Below, one piece after another: positions 55,024 to 63,831 of a stretch of 64,000 nucleotides of DNA (within the stretch, counting starts at the first letter, position 1; every line of letters starts with the position of its first letter). The notes beneath the pieces were generated by a model. That model saw nothing but the letters and a program-made list of their open reading frames with translations. It made no database searches and had not been told where the DNA came from. Source of the DNA: Phycisphaeraceae bacterium (GTDB lineage: Bacteria > Planctomycetota > Phycisphaerae > Phycisphaerales > UBA1924); contig JAHBXI010000002.1 of assembly GCA_019636515.1 (NCBI GenBank), forward strand, positions 62,001 to 126,000. The letters run 5' to 3'. The position numbers were made by a program, and so were the translations under genes.

Positions 55024-57474
55024 ATGAAGACGCTCACGCGGGTGGGGTATGTTCGTATGAGTACGGCGGCGCTGCTCCTGGTGGCGGGGGTCGCGGCGTC
55101 GGTCTCGGCGGCGATGGATGTGACGACAGGGCAGGGATCCCAGGTCGCGGCATGGTCGTCGGTGATCCGTCCGCACACGCTCGACTTGCGGACGGGCGTG
55201 ATTGACACGCGACTGGAAGTGAACCTCTTGGGGGCCGACCAGCCCTTCTCGGTGGATCGGTACTACGTGTTGCAACTGGACGGCCCTCTGGACGCGGATC
55301 GCCAGGCTCGCCTGGAGGCCGCGGGCGTGAAACTGGGACAGTATCTGCCGCATTTTTCGTATGTGACCAAACTGGAGCATTCAACCGCGGCGGCGCTGCG
55401 AGGCCTGGGCTTTGTGACCTGGGTCGGAACGATCAAGGCCCCGTGGAAGATCGACCCGGAACTGGGGATCCGCCCGATCACGGACGCGGACCGGCTCTCG
55501 GATCGAGAGGCGGGTTACTCCCGGGTTTCGGTGGTTCTGCACGAGGGGGCGTCGGCGATCGATGCCCTGGGAGAGATCGAGGCGATGGGCGGCGTGGTTC
55601 GCGACCTCCAGGTGCTGGACCAGGACACGTACATCGAGGCGGTGATTCCGACGGCGTCGGTGTCCCGTCTGGCGGGGATCGACTCGGTGATGTTCATCGA
55701 GGAGGCGGCGGAGATCACGCTGCGCAACGACTCGAACCGGTGGATCGCGCAGAGCAACATCAGCGCGCAGACGCCCGTGTGGAACGCGGGGATCACGGGG
55801 CTTGGGCAGGTGGTCGGGGTCATCGACGGTCCGCCGCGTGAGTCGCACTGCGCGTTTGACGACGCGGTGGCGATGGGGCCGACGCACCGCAAGATCATCG
55901 CGATGCGCGGGTCGGCGGGTTCGGACTCGCACGGCACGCACGTCGCGGCGACGGTGGCGGGAGACAACGCCCCGTACGACGTCTACACCACCCACGACGG
56001 CCTGGCATTCCGGGCCAAACTGAGTTGCACGAACCTGAGCGTGATCACCTCGGCGAACCTGGAGACCAATCTCAACGCGGCGCACACCGACGGGGCGAGG
56101 GTCCACACGAACAGTTGGGGCGACGACGGCACCACGGCGTACACGACGCACTGCCGCCAGATCGACAACCACAGTTACTTGAAGGAAGACAGCCTGGTGC
56201 TGTTTGCCGTGACGAACCAGAGTTCTCTGCGCACCCCCGAGAATGCCAAGAACTGCCTCGGGGTCGGGGCGAGCAACGACACCCCGAACCAGGCCAGCAA
56301 GTGCTCGGGCGGCAACGGCCCGACCAACGATGGTCGAATGAAGCCCGAGGCGTTCCTTCCCGGGTGCAACACCACCAGCGCGAATTCGGCGACGACCTGC
56401 GGCGTGACGGGCATGACCGGCACGTCGATGGCGAGCCCGGCGGTGGCGGGCGCGGCGGCCCTGGTGCGTCAGTATTACACGGACGGGTACTACCCGACCG
56501 GGGCGGCGGTGTCCGGGAACGCGTTCCTGCCGACCGGCGCGCTGGTCCGGGCGACGCTGCTGAATTCCTGCGTGGACATGACGGGCATCGCGGGGTACCC
56601 CAGCAACGGGGAAGGATGGGGCCGGGTGCTGCTTGACAACGCGTTGTACTTCACGGGCGACACGAGCAAGATCCTCGCGTACGACGTGGGCAACGCCAAC
56701 GGGTTCACGACGGGTCAGAGCCAGGTCTACACGTTCAACGTGAACTCGTCGTCGGTCCCTCTGAAGGTGACGCTGGTGTGGACCGAGCCGCCGGCGGCGG
56801 TCAACGCCAACCCGGCGTACATCAACAACCTGGACCTGCGGGTGACGGCCCCGGGATCGGTCCTGTACCTGGGCAACGTGTTCACAAGCGGGCAATCCTC
56901 GACGGGCGGTTCGGCGGACTTCCGCAACAACGTGGAGATGGTCCTTCGCAATTCCCCGACGGTCGGGGAGTACAGCGTGACGGTGAACGCCGCGTTCGTG
57001 AACAGCGCGAACAAGCAGGGGTACGCCCTGGTCGTCACCGGGGATGTCTCGACGTGCATCGCCCCGTCGATCGGCGGGCATCCGGCCTCCCAGACCGTCG
57101 ACGCCTGGGACCCGGTGCTCTTCAACGTGTCGGCCACGGGCACGTCCCTGCAGTACCAGTGGAAATTCAACGGTGATGACATCGACGGGGCGGTCTCGAG
57201 TTCGTACACGATCCCGAGCGTCTCGTTGAGCGAAGCGGGCAATTACACGGTGGTGGTGACCGGCGCCTGCGGGCAGCAGACGAGCAACACCGCCGTCCTG
57301 ACGGTCGTTTGCATCGCCGACTTCGACGGCTCGGGGTTTGTCGATATCGAGGACTACAGCGCGTTTATCTTGATGTTTGAGGAAGGGGATGAGTCGGCGG
57401 ATGTCGATGGCTCGGGCTTTGTTGATCTCGAGGATTTCAACTACTTCGTCCAGAAGTTCGAGTTGGGCTGCTGA
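55024..57474 (+). CDS. Secreted S8 serine peptidase with Ig-like and GC-type dockerin tail
   Basis: The 816-residue exported peptidase has a signal peptide (STAALLLVAGVAASVSAA). The S8 triad is His in DSHGTHVAATVAGD (near residue 305), Ser in MTGTSMASPAVAGAAALV (near 470) and Asp in VVGVIDGPPRESHC, where DG replaces the usual D-T/S-G. A beta-sandwich of proprotein-convertase P type, an Ig-like domain (HPASQTVDAWDPVLF) and the 54-residue Cys-to-Gly-Cys tail follow. The stop codon is the seed of a 14-bp tandem array, and a terminator lies 83 bp beyond. A second dockerin-tailed peptidase follows on the same strand. Confidence 0.92.
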   Translation: MKTLTRVGYVRMSTAALLLVAGVAASVSAAMDVTTGQGSQVAAWSSVIRPHTLDLRTGVIDTRLEVNLLGADQPFSVDRYYVLQLDGPLDADRQARLEAAGVKLGQYLPHFSYVTKLEHSTAAALRGLGFVTWVGTIKAPWKIDPELGIRPITDADRLSDREAGYSRVSVVLHEGASAIDALGEIEAMGGVVRDLQVLDQDTYIEAVIPTASVSRLAGIDSVMFIEEAAEITLRNDSNRWIAQSNISAQTPVWNAGITGLGQVVGVIDGPPRESHCAFDDAVAMGPTHRKIIAMRGSAGSDSHGTHVAATVAGDNAPYDVYTTHDGLAFRAKLSCTNLSVITSANLETNLNAAHTDGARVHTNSWGDDGTTAYTTHCRQIDNHSYLKEDSLVLFAVTNQSSLRTPENAKNCLGVGASNDTPNQASKCSGGNGPTNDGRMKPEAFLPGCNTTSANSATTCGVTGMTGTSMASPAVAGAAALVRQYYTDGYYPTGAAVSGNAFLPTGALVRATLLNSCVDMTGIAGYPSNGEGWGRVLLDNALYFTGDTSKILAYDVGNANGFTTGQSQVYTFNVNSSSVPLKVTLVWTEPPAAVNANPAYINNLDLRVTAPGSVLYLGNVFTSGQSSTGGSADFRNNVEMVLRNSPTVGEYSVTVNAAFVNSANKQGYALVVTGDVSTCIAPSIGGHPASQTVDAWDPVLFNVSATGTSLQYQWKFNGDDIDGAVSSSYTIPSVSLSEAGNYTVVVTGACGQQTSNTAVLTVVCIADFDGSGFVDIEDYSAFILMFEEGDESADVDGSGFVDLEDFNYFVQKFELGC

Positions 57475-57519
57475 ACCCGGGCTGCCGAACTCGGGCTTCC
57501 GAACTCGGGCTTCCGAACG
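57464..57519 (+). repeat. 14-bp tandem array seeded from the Gly-Cys-stop codons
   Basis: Units start at 57464 (tgggctgctgaacc, coding plus stop), 57478, 57492 and 57506. The last three read cgggct-g/t-ccgaac-like. The first unit is the end of the dockerin coding sequence, so the array looks like slippage duplication of the final codons outward into the intergenic region. Confidence 0.85.
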
Positions 57520-57556
57520 CGGCATGGTCCCCGAGTTGTCCTCAAGTGGTGTTCAT

Positions 57557-57591
57557 CCAGCCCCGGATCGAAAGTGCCGGGGCTGGTTTTT
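57557..57591 (+). terminator. Rho-independent terminator after the S8 peptidase
   Basis: ccagccccgg / ccggggctgg forms a 10-bp stem (57557-57566 with 57577-57586) with a 10-nt loop, followed by tttttc. Confidence 0.92.
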
Positions 57592-57711
57592 CAGGTTCCG
57601 CGATCGTTGCCAAGATCCGCCGGCGCGTTCCCGTGCGGTCGAGGGTAGTGATCGCCACCGCGCTCCAGGGGACAGGGCCGGCGCCGCGGCGCCCGCCATC
57701 GGGAGAGTCGA

Positions 57712-60483
57712 ATGAGAAGCAGCATGGATCGCCTGGTCACGAATATCAAGGTCCTGCTGGCCGCGGCCGGCTTGACGGTGTGCTCGATGGCCGCGTCCGC
57801 GGGGACGCAGGCGCGGGTGACCGCCGACCCGATCGGGTCGTCGGCGATTGGGAAGTACCCCGGCGCTCAGGCCGTGGTTCTTGACGGGAGGCGGATCTCG
57901 GTTTTCGGCGTGCCGATGACCGGCGGGGCGACACCCGAGGCGGCGGCGGCGGCGTTCTGGAGCGAGCACGGCGAGGACTTTGGTGTGTCCGACCCCGACC
58001 TGAGGCCCGTGCGATCAAATGCGATCAGCAACGGTTCGGTGGTTGTTGCGTTCGAGCAGTTCATGGGGAACCTGCCGGTCGACGGCGGACTGGCGCGGGT
58101 GGTGGTTCACCCCGACGGGAATCGCGTGACGTACGCGGCGGCCCGGCTGGCGCGCGAGCCCCAGGGCGGGATCGGGATGCTGCGCGTCTCGGGAGACGGG
58201 GCGCTCGCATCGGTGCGTGACCGGGCGGCGTTCCCGGGGCTTGTCGAGTGGTCGGAGCCGACCCTGGTGATCCACGACTCGGACCTGGCGGGGGTGACGG
58301 CGGGCCACGCCCCGCACACGGGGATGGCGTGGATGTTCACGGGCCGCAACGCCGACGGGGCGAACCCTCTGGCGTTCCGGTTTTTCGTGGACGCGACCAG
58401 CGGGCGACTGCTCGAGGCGCGGGACATGATCCTGCACGTGGACATCACGGGCAAGGTGGAGGCCAGGGGGACGCCGGGCGTCAAGCCCGACTCGGGATCC
58501 AACCCCCCGGTGACGATGCCGGTGCATTTCATACGAGTCAAGGGCCCGAGCACGGTGGAGACGAACATCCTGGGGAACTACCTCCTGCCGACGCCGGGCT
58601 CGTCGGCGGTGAACGTGCAGGTGGGCCTGGCCGACGGCCGCTGGGTGCGGGTGGTCGACCAGTCCGGTACGAGCGTGCTCTCGATGACGCAGAGCGTGAC
58701 CCCCCCCGGCCCGGGCAACTTCCTGCTGAACAGCGCGCCGACGGAGTTCACGACCGCCCAGGTGAACGCGTTCATCGGGACGGTGAAGATCCACGAGTAC
58801 TTCAAGACGCGGGCCCCGACGTTCACGGCCCTTGATACGCAGTTGTTGGCGCGCGTGAACTGGAACTCGTCGTGCAACGCGTACTTCGACGGCAACTCGA
58901 TCAATTTCTACCGCAACTCCGGCGGGTGCGTGAACACCGCCTACGGCGACGTGGTGGCGCACGAGTACGGTCACTTCATCGTCCAGCAGTTGGGGCTGGC
59001 CCAGAACGCGTTCGGAGAAGGGTACAGCGATTCGTGCGGGGTGCTGCTGCACGACACGGGGATCATCGGGACGGACTTCTGCGGGGTGGGGTGCCACATC
59101 CGCAACATCGACGCGGCCAACAAGCAGTACCCCTGCAACGGCGGGATCCACGACTGCGGCCAGGTTCTGGCGGGCGTGTGGCGTGATCTTCGGCTGAAAC
59201 TCACGGACACCTACGGGTCGGCACCCGCGCTGCAGGTGGCGAGCCAGATCCACGTGGACTGGTCGCTGATCACGGTGGGCGGCATGAATTCCTCGAACGC
59301 GGCGTGGCCGCAGACGGGGATCGAGGCCATGACGGCCGACGACGACGACGGCAACCTTCTCAACGGCACCCCGCACTACGCGGATCTCTTCTACGCGTTC
59401 GGCAAGCACGGCATCGCGCTGCCGGTGGTCACGCCCTTGTCGTTCATCTACCCGCAAGGCCTTCCGAACACCGCCCCGGCCTTCCAGCCGGCCGCGATCA
59501 CCGTGGACATTGTCGACGGGTACGAGCAGACAATCCCCGCCACCGCGCAGATTCTGTACCGCCAGTCGCCGACCGATCCGTTCACGTCGGCGCCCCTGAC
59601 CCTGGTGTCGGGCAGTTCGTACATCGGCACGCTGCCGGGGGCCGACTGCGGGACCAACGTCGAGTACCGATTGAAGATCTCAACGGTCGAGACCCCGTCC
59701 GGGCGGTTCGACCCGCCCAGCGGGGTTCACTCGTACGTTGTCATCAGTTCCGGGCCGGTCGTCTTCGAGGACTCGTTCGAGGGCACCTCCCTCTTCACGG
59801 TGTCGGGCAGCATCGCGCTTGGGACCAAGGGCCGTTGGATGCAGGGCGATCCGAACGGGACGTACACCGACCAGGGCGTGCCGGTCGCTCCGGAAAACGA
59901 CGCGACACCGGGCTCGGGCGTGAAGTGCTGGGTTACCGGGAACGGCCCGGTCGGAGGACAGGCCTCCGCCTCCGACGTCGACGGCGTGGAGACGATCCTG
60001 ACCTCGCCGGTGTTCAGCCTGGTGGGGGTAGACAACCCCGCCATCGCCTACCAGCGGTGGTACTACAGCGACAGCGACACGGACAACGGGAACTACCTGA
60101 TCGTCGAGATTTCCAACAACAACGGGACATCGTGGAGCCAGGTCGAACGGGTCGGACCGGGCGGTTCGGGCGGGTGGGTGTACCGTGAGTTCGACCCGAC
60201 GTCGATCGTCGCGGCGACGGCGTCGATGCGGGTGCGGTTCCGCGCGGCCGACGCGACGCCCGACCACCTGGTCGAGGCGGGTGTTGATGACTTCCGCGTC
60301 TTTAGCGTCCAGTGCGGGTGCCCGGCGGACTTTGACGGCAGCGGCTTCCTTGACACGGACGATTACGACGCGTTCGTGCAGGCGTTCGAGGCCGGCGAGG
60401 ACGACGCGGACTTTGACGGGTCCGGCTTTGTCGACACGGACGACTTCGACGCGTTCGTGGTCGCCTTCATCGAGGGGTGCTGA
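57712..60483 (+). CDS. Secreted zinc metallopeptidase (M36/fungalysin-like) with GC-type dockerin tail
   Basis: The 923-residue exported protein has a signal peptide (VLLAAAGLTVCSMAASA). A propeptide region (FTP/PepSY-like, FEQFMGNLPVDGGLARVVVH) precedes a gluzincin catalytic domain with VVAHEYGHFIVQQLG (HExxH, near residue 422) and GEGYSDS, whose Glu is the third zinc ligand as in M36 and related families. A beta-sandwich with LTSPVFSLVGVDNPAIAYQR (jelly-roll type) and the 54-residue GC dockerin tail end the protein. GGGAGA precedes the ATG. It is paired with the S8 peptidase gene upstream. Confidence 0.9.
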   Translation: MRSSMDRLVTNIKVLLAAAGLTVCSMAASAGTQARVTADPIGSSAIGKYPGAQAVVLDGRRISVFGVPMTGGATPEAAAAAFWSEHGEDFGVSDPDLRPVRSNAISNGSVVVAFEQFMGNLPVDGGLARVVVHPDGNRVTYAAARLAREPQGGIGMLRVSGDGALASVRDRAAFPGLVEWSEPTLVIHDSDLAGVTAGHAPHTGMAWMFTGRNADGANPLAFRFFVDATSGRLLEARDMILHVDITGKVEARGTPGVKPDSGSNPPVTMPVHFIRVKGPSTVETNILGNYLLPTPGSSAVNVQVGLADGRWVRVVDQSGTSVLSMTQSVTPPGPGNFLLNSAPTEFTTAQVNAFIGTVKIHEYFKTRAPTFTALDTQLLARVNWNSSCNAYFDGNSINFYRNSGGCVNTAYGDVVAHEYGHFIVQQLGLAQNAFGEGYSDSCGVLLHDTGIIGTDFCGVGCHIRNIDAANKQYPCNGGIHDCGQVLAGVWRDLRLKLTDTYGSAPALQVASQIHVDWSLITVGGMNSSNAAWPQTGIEAMTADDDDGNLLNGTPHYADLFYAFGKHGIALPVVTPLSFIYPQGLPNTAPAFQPAAITVDIVDGYEQTIPATAQILYRQSPTDPFTSAPLTLVSGSSYIGTLPGADCGTNVEYRLKISTVETPSGRFDPPSGVHSYVVISSGPVVFEDSFEGTSLFTVSGSIALGTKGRWMQGDPNGTYTDQGVPVAPENDATPGSGVKCWVTGNGPVGGQASASDVDGVETILTSPVFSLVGVDNPAIAYQRWYYSDSDTDNGNYLIVEISNNNGTSWSQVERVGPGGSGGWVYREFDPTSIVAATASMRVRFRAADATPDHLVEAGVDDFRVFSVQCGCPADFDGSGFLDTDDYDAFVQAFEAGEDDADFDGSGFVDTDDFDAFVVAFIEGC

Positions 60484-60520
60484 GAACCCGCCCGAGGCGC
60501 AGACTCCATGTTCACACACC

Positions 60521-60552
60521 AAAGGCCCCGGCCCGATGCCGGGGCCTTTTTC
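60521..60552 (+). terminator. Rho-independent terminator after the M36-like peptidase
   Basis: ggccccggc / gccggggcc is a perfect 9-bp stem (60524-60532 with 60538-60546) with a 5-nt loop followed by ttttt. The flanking aaa/ttt extends pairing. Confidence 0.95.
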
Positions 60553-60729
60553 CTTGTCGGCCCGGCGGCAAGGCGGGTGAAAAGGCCGGGTGGCGGCGAG
60601 GGGGATCCCCAAGCACGGCCGGTTCCTCATTCACGGCCGCGGACGGTCAATCCGTTCATCCCCGCCCGCGGGAGCCTCGCGTGATGAACGTGTTTCCCGC
60701 GGCCGCGGTATCCCGTGTAGACTCCGTTC

Positions 60730-61566
60730 ATGTCACCGTTTTTGATCGTCATGCTCGTCACGCTCGGGGCCATGCTCCTTGGCGCGGCGGTGCTTCACGT
60801 TGTTCCACGCCTGGGCTCCCCGGGCCGGTCGCTCTCCGAGGCCCTCTGCCGCGCGCCCCTGCTTGACCTTGTGATCACCTGGTTCACCGTGGCCCCGATG
60901 ATCGCCGGTTCCATCGCCGGGGCGAGCCTCTTGGGCCAGACGACGCCGATCGGCGCGCTCATGGGGCTGCTGGCCGCGGTCCTGGGGCAGGTCGCCGCCG
61001 TCATGGCCTGGACCGTCCTGCACGAACTCGCCAACCCCCAGGCCCGGCGTGGGCCGCGCATCGTTCACACACTCAACCGAAAAGTCGGGCGGGTCCGCAA
61101 TCACGCGGCGGTCTGGTGGACGGCCTGGGCGGTCCCGGTCTTCTGGGTGGTCCGGGTTGCGCAGTACTTCATCTATCCACCCCTCACCTGGCTCATCCGG
61201 CTGCCGCGGTACCGGTCCCGCGAGTGGGTGAATGTCTCCCGACACAAGTTCCGCGGCCTGGTCGGCCACGACCTGATCTGGTGCCTCTACTGCGACTGGA
61301 TGACGGGCGTGTGGTCGCTGGGCGCGGAAATGCTGCGCAACGTCGAGAGTTTCTGGTGCCCCATCCGCTTCGACTCGGCCAAGAAATGCGAGAACTGCCG
61401 GGTCGATTACCCCGATATCGCCGGGGGCTGGGTCTTTGCCGACGCCGACATGCACGCCGTCGCGCGAGTCCTGGACGAGAAATACCCAGGTCCGGGCGGC
61501 GACAATTCCTGGTTTGGTCACCCGGCCCGGCTTACCGTGGAAGGACAAGACCGCGTGGCGCCGTGA
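60730..61566 (+). CDS. Membrane protein with conserved-looking Cys pairs
   Basis: The 278-residue protein has N-terminal membrane helices (LIVMLVTLGAMLLGAAVLHV; ITWFTVAPMIAGSIAGASLL; LLAAVLGQVAAVMAWTVLHE) and a soluble C-terminal half. That half has WCLYCDWMTGVWSLGAEMLR, FWCPIRF and KCENCRVDYPDIAGGW, so two C-x2-C pairs plus a Cys. These could bind zinc or form a redox centre. The family is unnamed to me. The neighbour downstream is also a membrane protein. Confidence 0.72.
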   Translation: MSPFLIVMLVTLGAMLLGAAVLHVVPRLGSPGRSLSEALCRAPLLDLVITWFTVAPMIAGSIAGASLLGQTTPIGALMGLLAAVLGQVAAVMAWTVLHELANPQARRGPRIVHTLNRKVGRVRNHAAVWWTAWAVPVFWVVRVAQYFIYPPLTWLIRLPRYRSREWVNVSRHKFRGLVGHDLIWCLYCDWMTGVWSLGAEMLRNVESFWCPIRFDSAKKCENCRVDYPDIAGGWVFADADMHAVARVLDEKYPGPGGDNSWFGHPARLTVEGQDRVAP

Positions 61567-61664
61567 TCGTGACCGGCGCCCGCCACGATCGGGCATGGCC
61601 GCTCTTGTTCGCGCCGCGTCACGAACGCTGATCCGGCCACCCCTGGCCACGCATCCTCGGCCTC

Positions 61665-62435
61665 ATGGCCCGTGGCACGGATCTTCACGCACGAACTCGG
61701 CCGTCATCCGACGGGCCTGTTGGCAGAGATTCACCCTTGAAAGCACCGTCAAACGGCCTGATCAGGACATCCACCCCCCGCGAACCCGGCGGATCCCCCC
61801 GGTCGGTGCTCGACCCGATTGATCGCGTCTCTGAAATCCTGTTCGGATTGATCATGGTGCTGACGTTTACGGGATCGCTCAGCGTGGCCGAAGCAGGCGA
61901 CCGTGAGGTGCGAACCATGCTCATCGGCGCCCTGGGGTGCAACCTTGCCTGGGGCATCATCGACGCGGTGCTGTACCTCATGGGCTGCCTTGCCGAACGG
62001 GCGGGGGGGCTCCGGGTCCTGCACGCCCTGCGCAAGGCCGACGACCCGCGCCGCGCGGTTCGCATGATCGCCGACGCGCTGCCCCCGATGGTCGCGTCGG
62101 TCATGGAGCCGCACGAGTTCGAGGCCATCCACCAGAGGCTCAAGAGCCTGCCTCAGCCGCCCGATCGGGCTCTCCTGCGACGCGGCGATTGGCTGGGCGG
62201 GCTTGCCGTGTTTCTCCTGGTCTTCCTCTCGACGTTCCCCGTGGTGACCCCGTTTCTCTTCATGGAAAACGCCTTGCTCGCCTTGCGCGTCTCCAACGGC
62301 ATCGCCATCGTGATGCTGTTCATGACCGGGTATGCCTTTGGGCGACTGACCGGGCACCGACCCTGGCTTACAGGGATCGCGATGCTCCTCCTGGGTATCG
62401 GGCTTGTGGCCATTGCCATCGCGCTTGGTGGTTAG
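61665..62435 (+). CDS. VIT/CCC1-like membrane protein
   Basis: The 256-residue protein has ILFGLIMVLTFTGSLSVAEA near residue 57, recalling the first helix of VIT1/CCC1 metal transporters. Further helices are IGALGCNLAWGIIDAVLYL, LGGLAVFLLVFLSTFPVVTP and IAIVMLFMTGYAFG. The first ~45 residues are polar. The start is unsure: ATG 61665 has no Shine-Dalgarno, TTG 61737 and GTG near 61807 are in frame. Transport of iron or manganese is possible but not shown. Confidence 0.7.
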   Translation: MARGTDLHARTRPSSDGPVGRDSPLKAPSNGLIRTSTPREPGGSPRSVLDPIDRVSEILFGLIMVLTFTGSLSVAEAGDREVRTMLIGALGCNLAWGIIDAVLYLMGCLAERAGGLRVLHALRKADDPRRAVRMIADALPPMVASVMEPHEFEAIHQRLKSLPQPPDRALLRRGDWLGGLAVFLLVFLSTFPVVTPFLFMENALLALRVSNGIAIVMLFMTGYAFGRLTGHRPWLTGIAMLLLGIGLVAIAIALGG

Positions 62436-62534
62436 CAACGCTCTCATGCCACCGACGTGCGCGGCCGGGGTTCGGCGGCGTTGCCGGAGAGAACCCCGCG
62501 AACCCGCGTGGGCGGTCTTGTACAAGGGGCCTGT

Positions 62535-63794
62535 TTACTGGCCAAGAGCACGGAGCACGACGGTCGCGTACGACCCACGCGGCAGGGTAAATTCGAGCCG
62601 TCGAGAATACCGGCGGGACGATCGGGAGTCGGTGTCCGGGGCTGTATCCGATACGGCAAAGCCCGCCGCCTGGGCGAACAGGGGCCGGGGCGCCTCTCCG
62701 AAGAAGGGACGTTTCAGGCCCGGCACTCGGAGTTGGTCGATCACGAGGTTTTCCCGTGCGAGCGTGGCGCGGACCTCGTTTGCCCACGGTTCTTCCAGGG
62801 TAGTGCCCGGCCCGATCAGGGGCAGGATGAGGGATCTCCAGGGTCCACGCGCCGAGGCGGACCAGGGTGGGAACAGCATCTCCCCGTACGCGTCGTCCGA
62901 GCGAAGGCAGCGTTCGGCGCCTCCGGCGATGGTGACCGCCAGCGCGTGGGCGGATCGGTTCCAAAGGTGCGACTGGAACGCCTCGACGTACATGGACTGA
63001 AGAAACGCCGGCAGCGTGGAGAATGCACGGCGATGGTCCGAGCCCGCGGCGAGGGCTTCGAAGGGCGCCCGCTCCGGGCATCGGGGGAGTTCGGATGCCA
63101 GGGCCTTCCAGTCCCCCCAGCGGGAGGCGGCCAGGCGTGTGAACACGCGCGTGCGGCCCGAGTCCTTGCGGGCCGGCGTGGCGACGGCCAGGCGCAGCGC
63201 CTCCTCGAAATCGCCGCGAAGAAGACTCCGGGCGACAAACCCCTCGCCGTGGCGAGCCGAGCCGAACCGCTGGGAACCGAAGTAGTTGATGAACCACGGG
63301 TCGGCCGCGCCGCCGTGCTCGGTGGTGGGGCGGGCCTTGTCGCCGGTCGCGCCCGAGAGGATCGCGGCCCGGCGGTCCATCTCCGCGCACGTCTCGCTCG
63401 CCAGGTCACGAACCATGATCGTGAAGCGATTGCCGGTGATCGCCGAGGCGTCGATGGGGTTGGCCGACCAGGCGAGCCGATGCGCCGACCAGCGATCCGC
63501 GTCGAGAGTGTCGGGGAATTCACCCGCTCGGCGGCCGGCGGGGAGCAAGACCGAAACATGCTGGACGGTTTGTGCGTGCTTGTCCTTCAACCCGGCGTAG
63601 GAGACGGCGGCGGGCGGCACGCGAAGCGTGCGGGCCAGCCGGGAGACGGCGTCGGGAGTGGTCGTGGAGGCTTTGGTGAGTACGTAGACGGCGTACCGGC
63701 AAGCCGGATCCCACGATGTACGGAGCGATGCACGGCGGTCGTCGGTGAGGATCTCGACCACCTGGAAGTCGTCTGGATGGCGGCGGATGGTCAT
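62535..63794 (-). CDS. truD: tRNA pseudouridine synthase D
   Basis: TruD makes pseudouridine at position 13 of tRNA(Glu). The 419-residue protein has the signature AVSYAGLKDKHAQTVQHVSV (near residue 65; catalytic Asp in GLKDKHA) and the second motif WFINYFGSQRFGSARHGEGF (near 165). An ITGNRFTIMVRDL segment is also typical. Length is slightly above the E. coli protein because of insertions. The ATG is 37 bp after the stop of a partial upstream gene on the same strand. Confidence 0.95.
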   Translation of the reverse strand: MTIRRHPDDFQVVEILTDDRRASLRTSWDPACRYAVYVLTKASTTTPDAVSRLARTLRVPPAAVSYAGLKDKHAQTVQHVSVLLPAGRRAGEFPDTLDADRWSAHRLAWSANPIDASAITGNRFTIMVRDLASETCAEMDRRAAILSGATGDKARPTTEHGGAADPWFINYFGSQRFGSARHGEGFVARSLLRGDFEEALRLAVATPARKDSGRTRVFTRLAASRWGDWKALASELPRCPERAPFEALAAGSDHRRAFSTLPAFLQSMYVEAFQSHLWNRSAHALAVTIAGGAERCLRSDDAYGEMLFPPWSASARGPWRSLILPLIGPGTTLEEPWANEVRATLARENLVIDQLRVPGLKRPFFGEAPRPLFAQAAGFAVSDTAPDTDSRSSRRYSRRLEFTLPRGSYATVVLRALGQ

Positions 63795-63831
63795 CGGGCG
63801 CGGTCGTGCCGGGACGGCTCGATCGGGGGTC

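Noticed and set aside
55381..57525. 714-codon minus-strand frame opposite the S8 peptidase
   Set aside because: Arg/Val/His-rich shadow of a well-supported protease.
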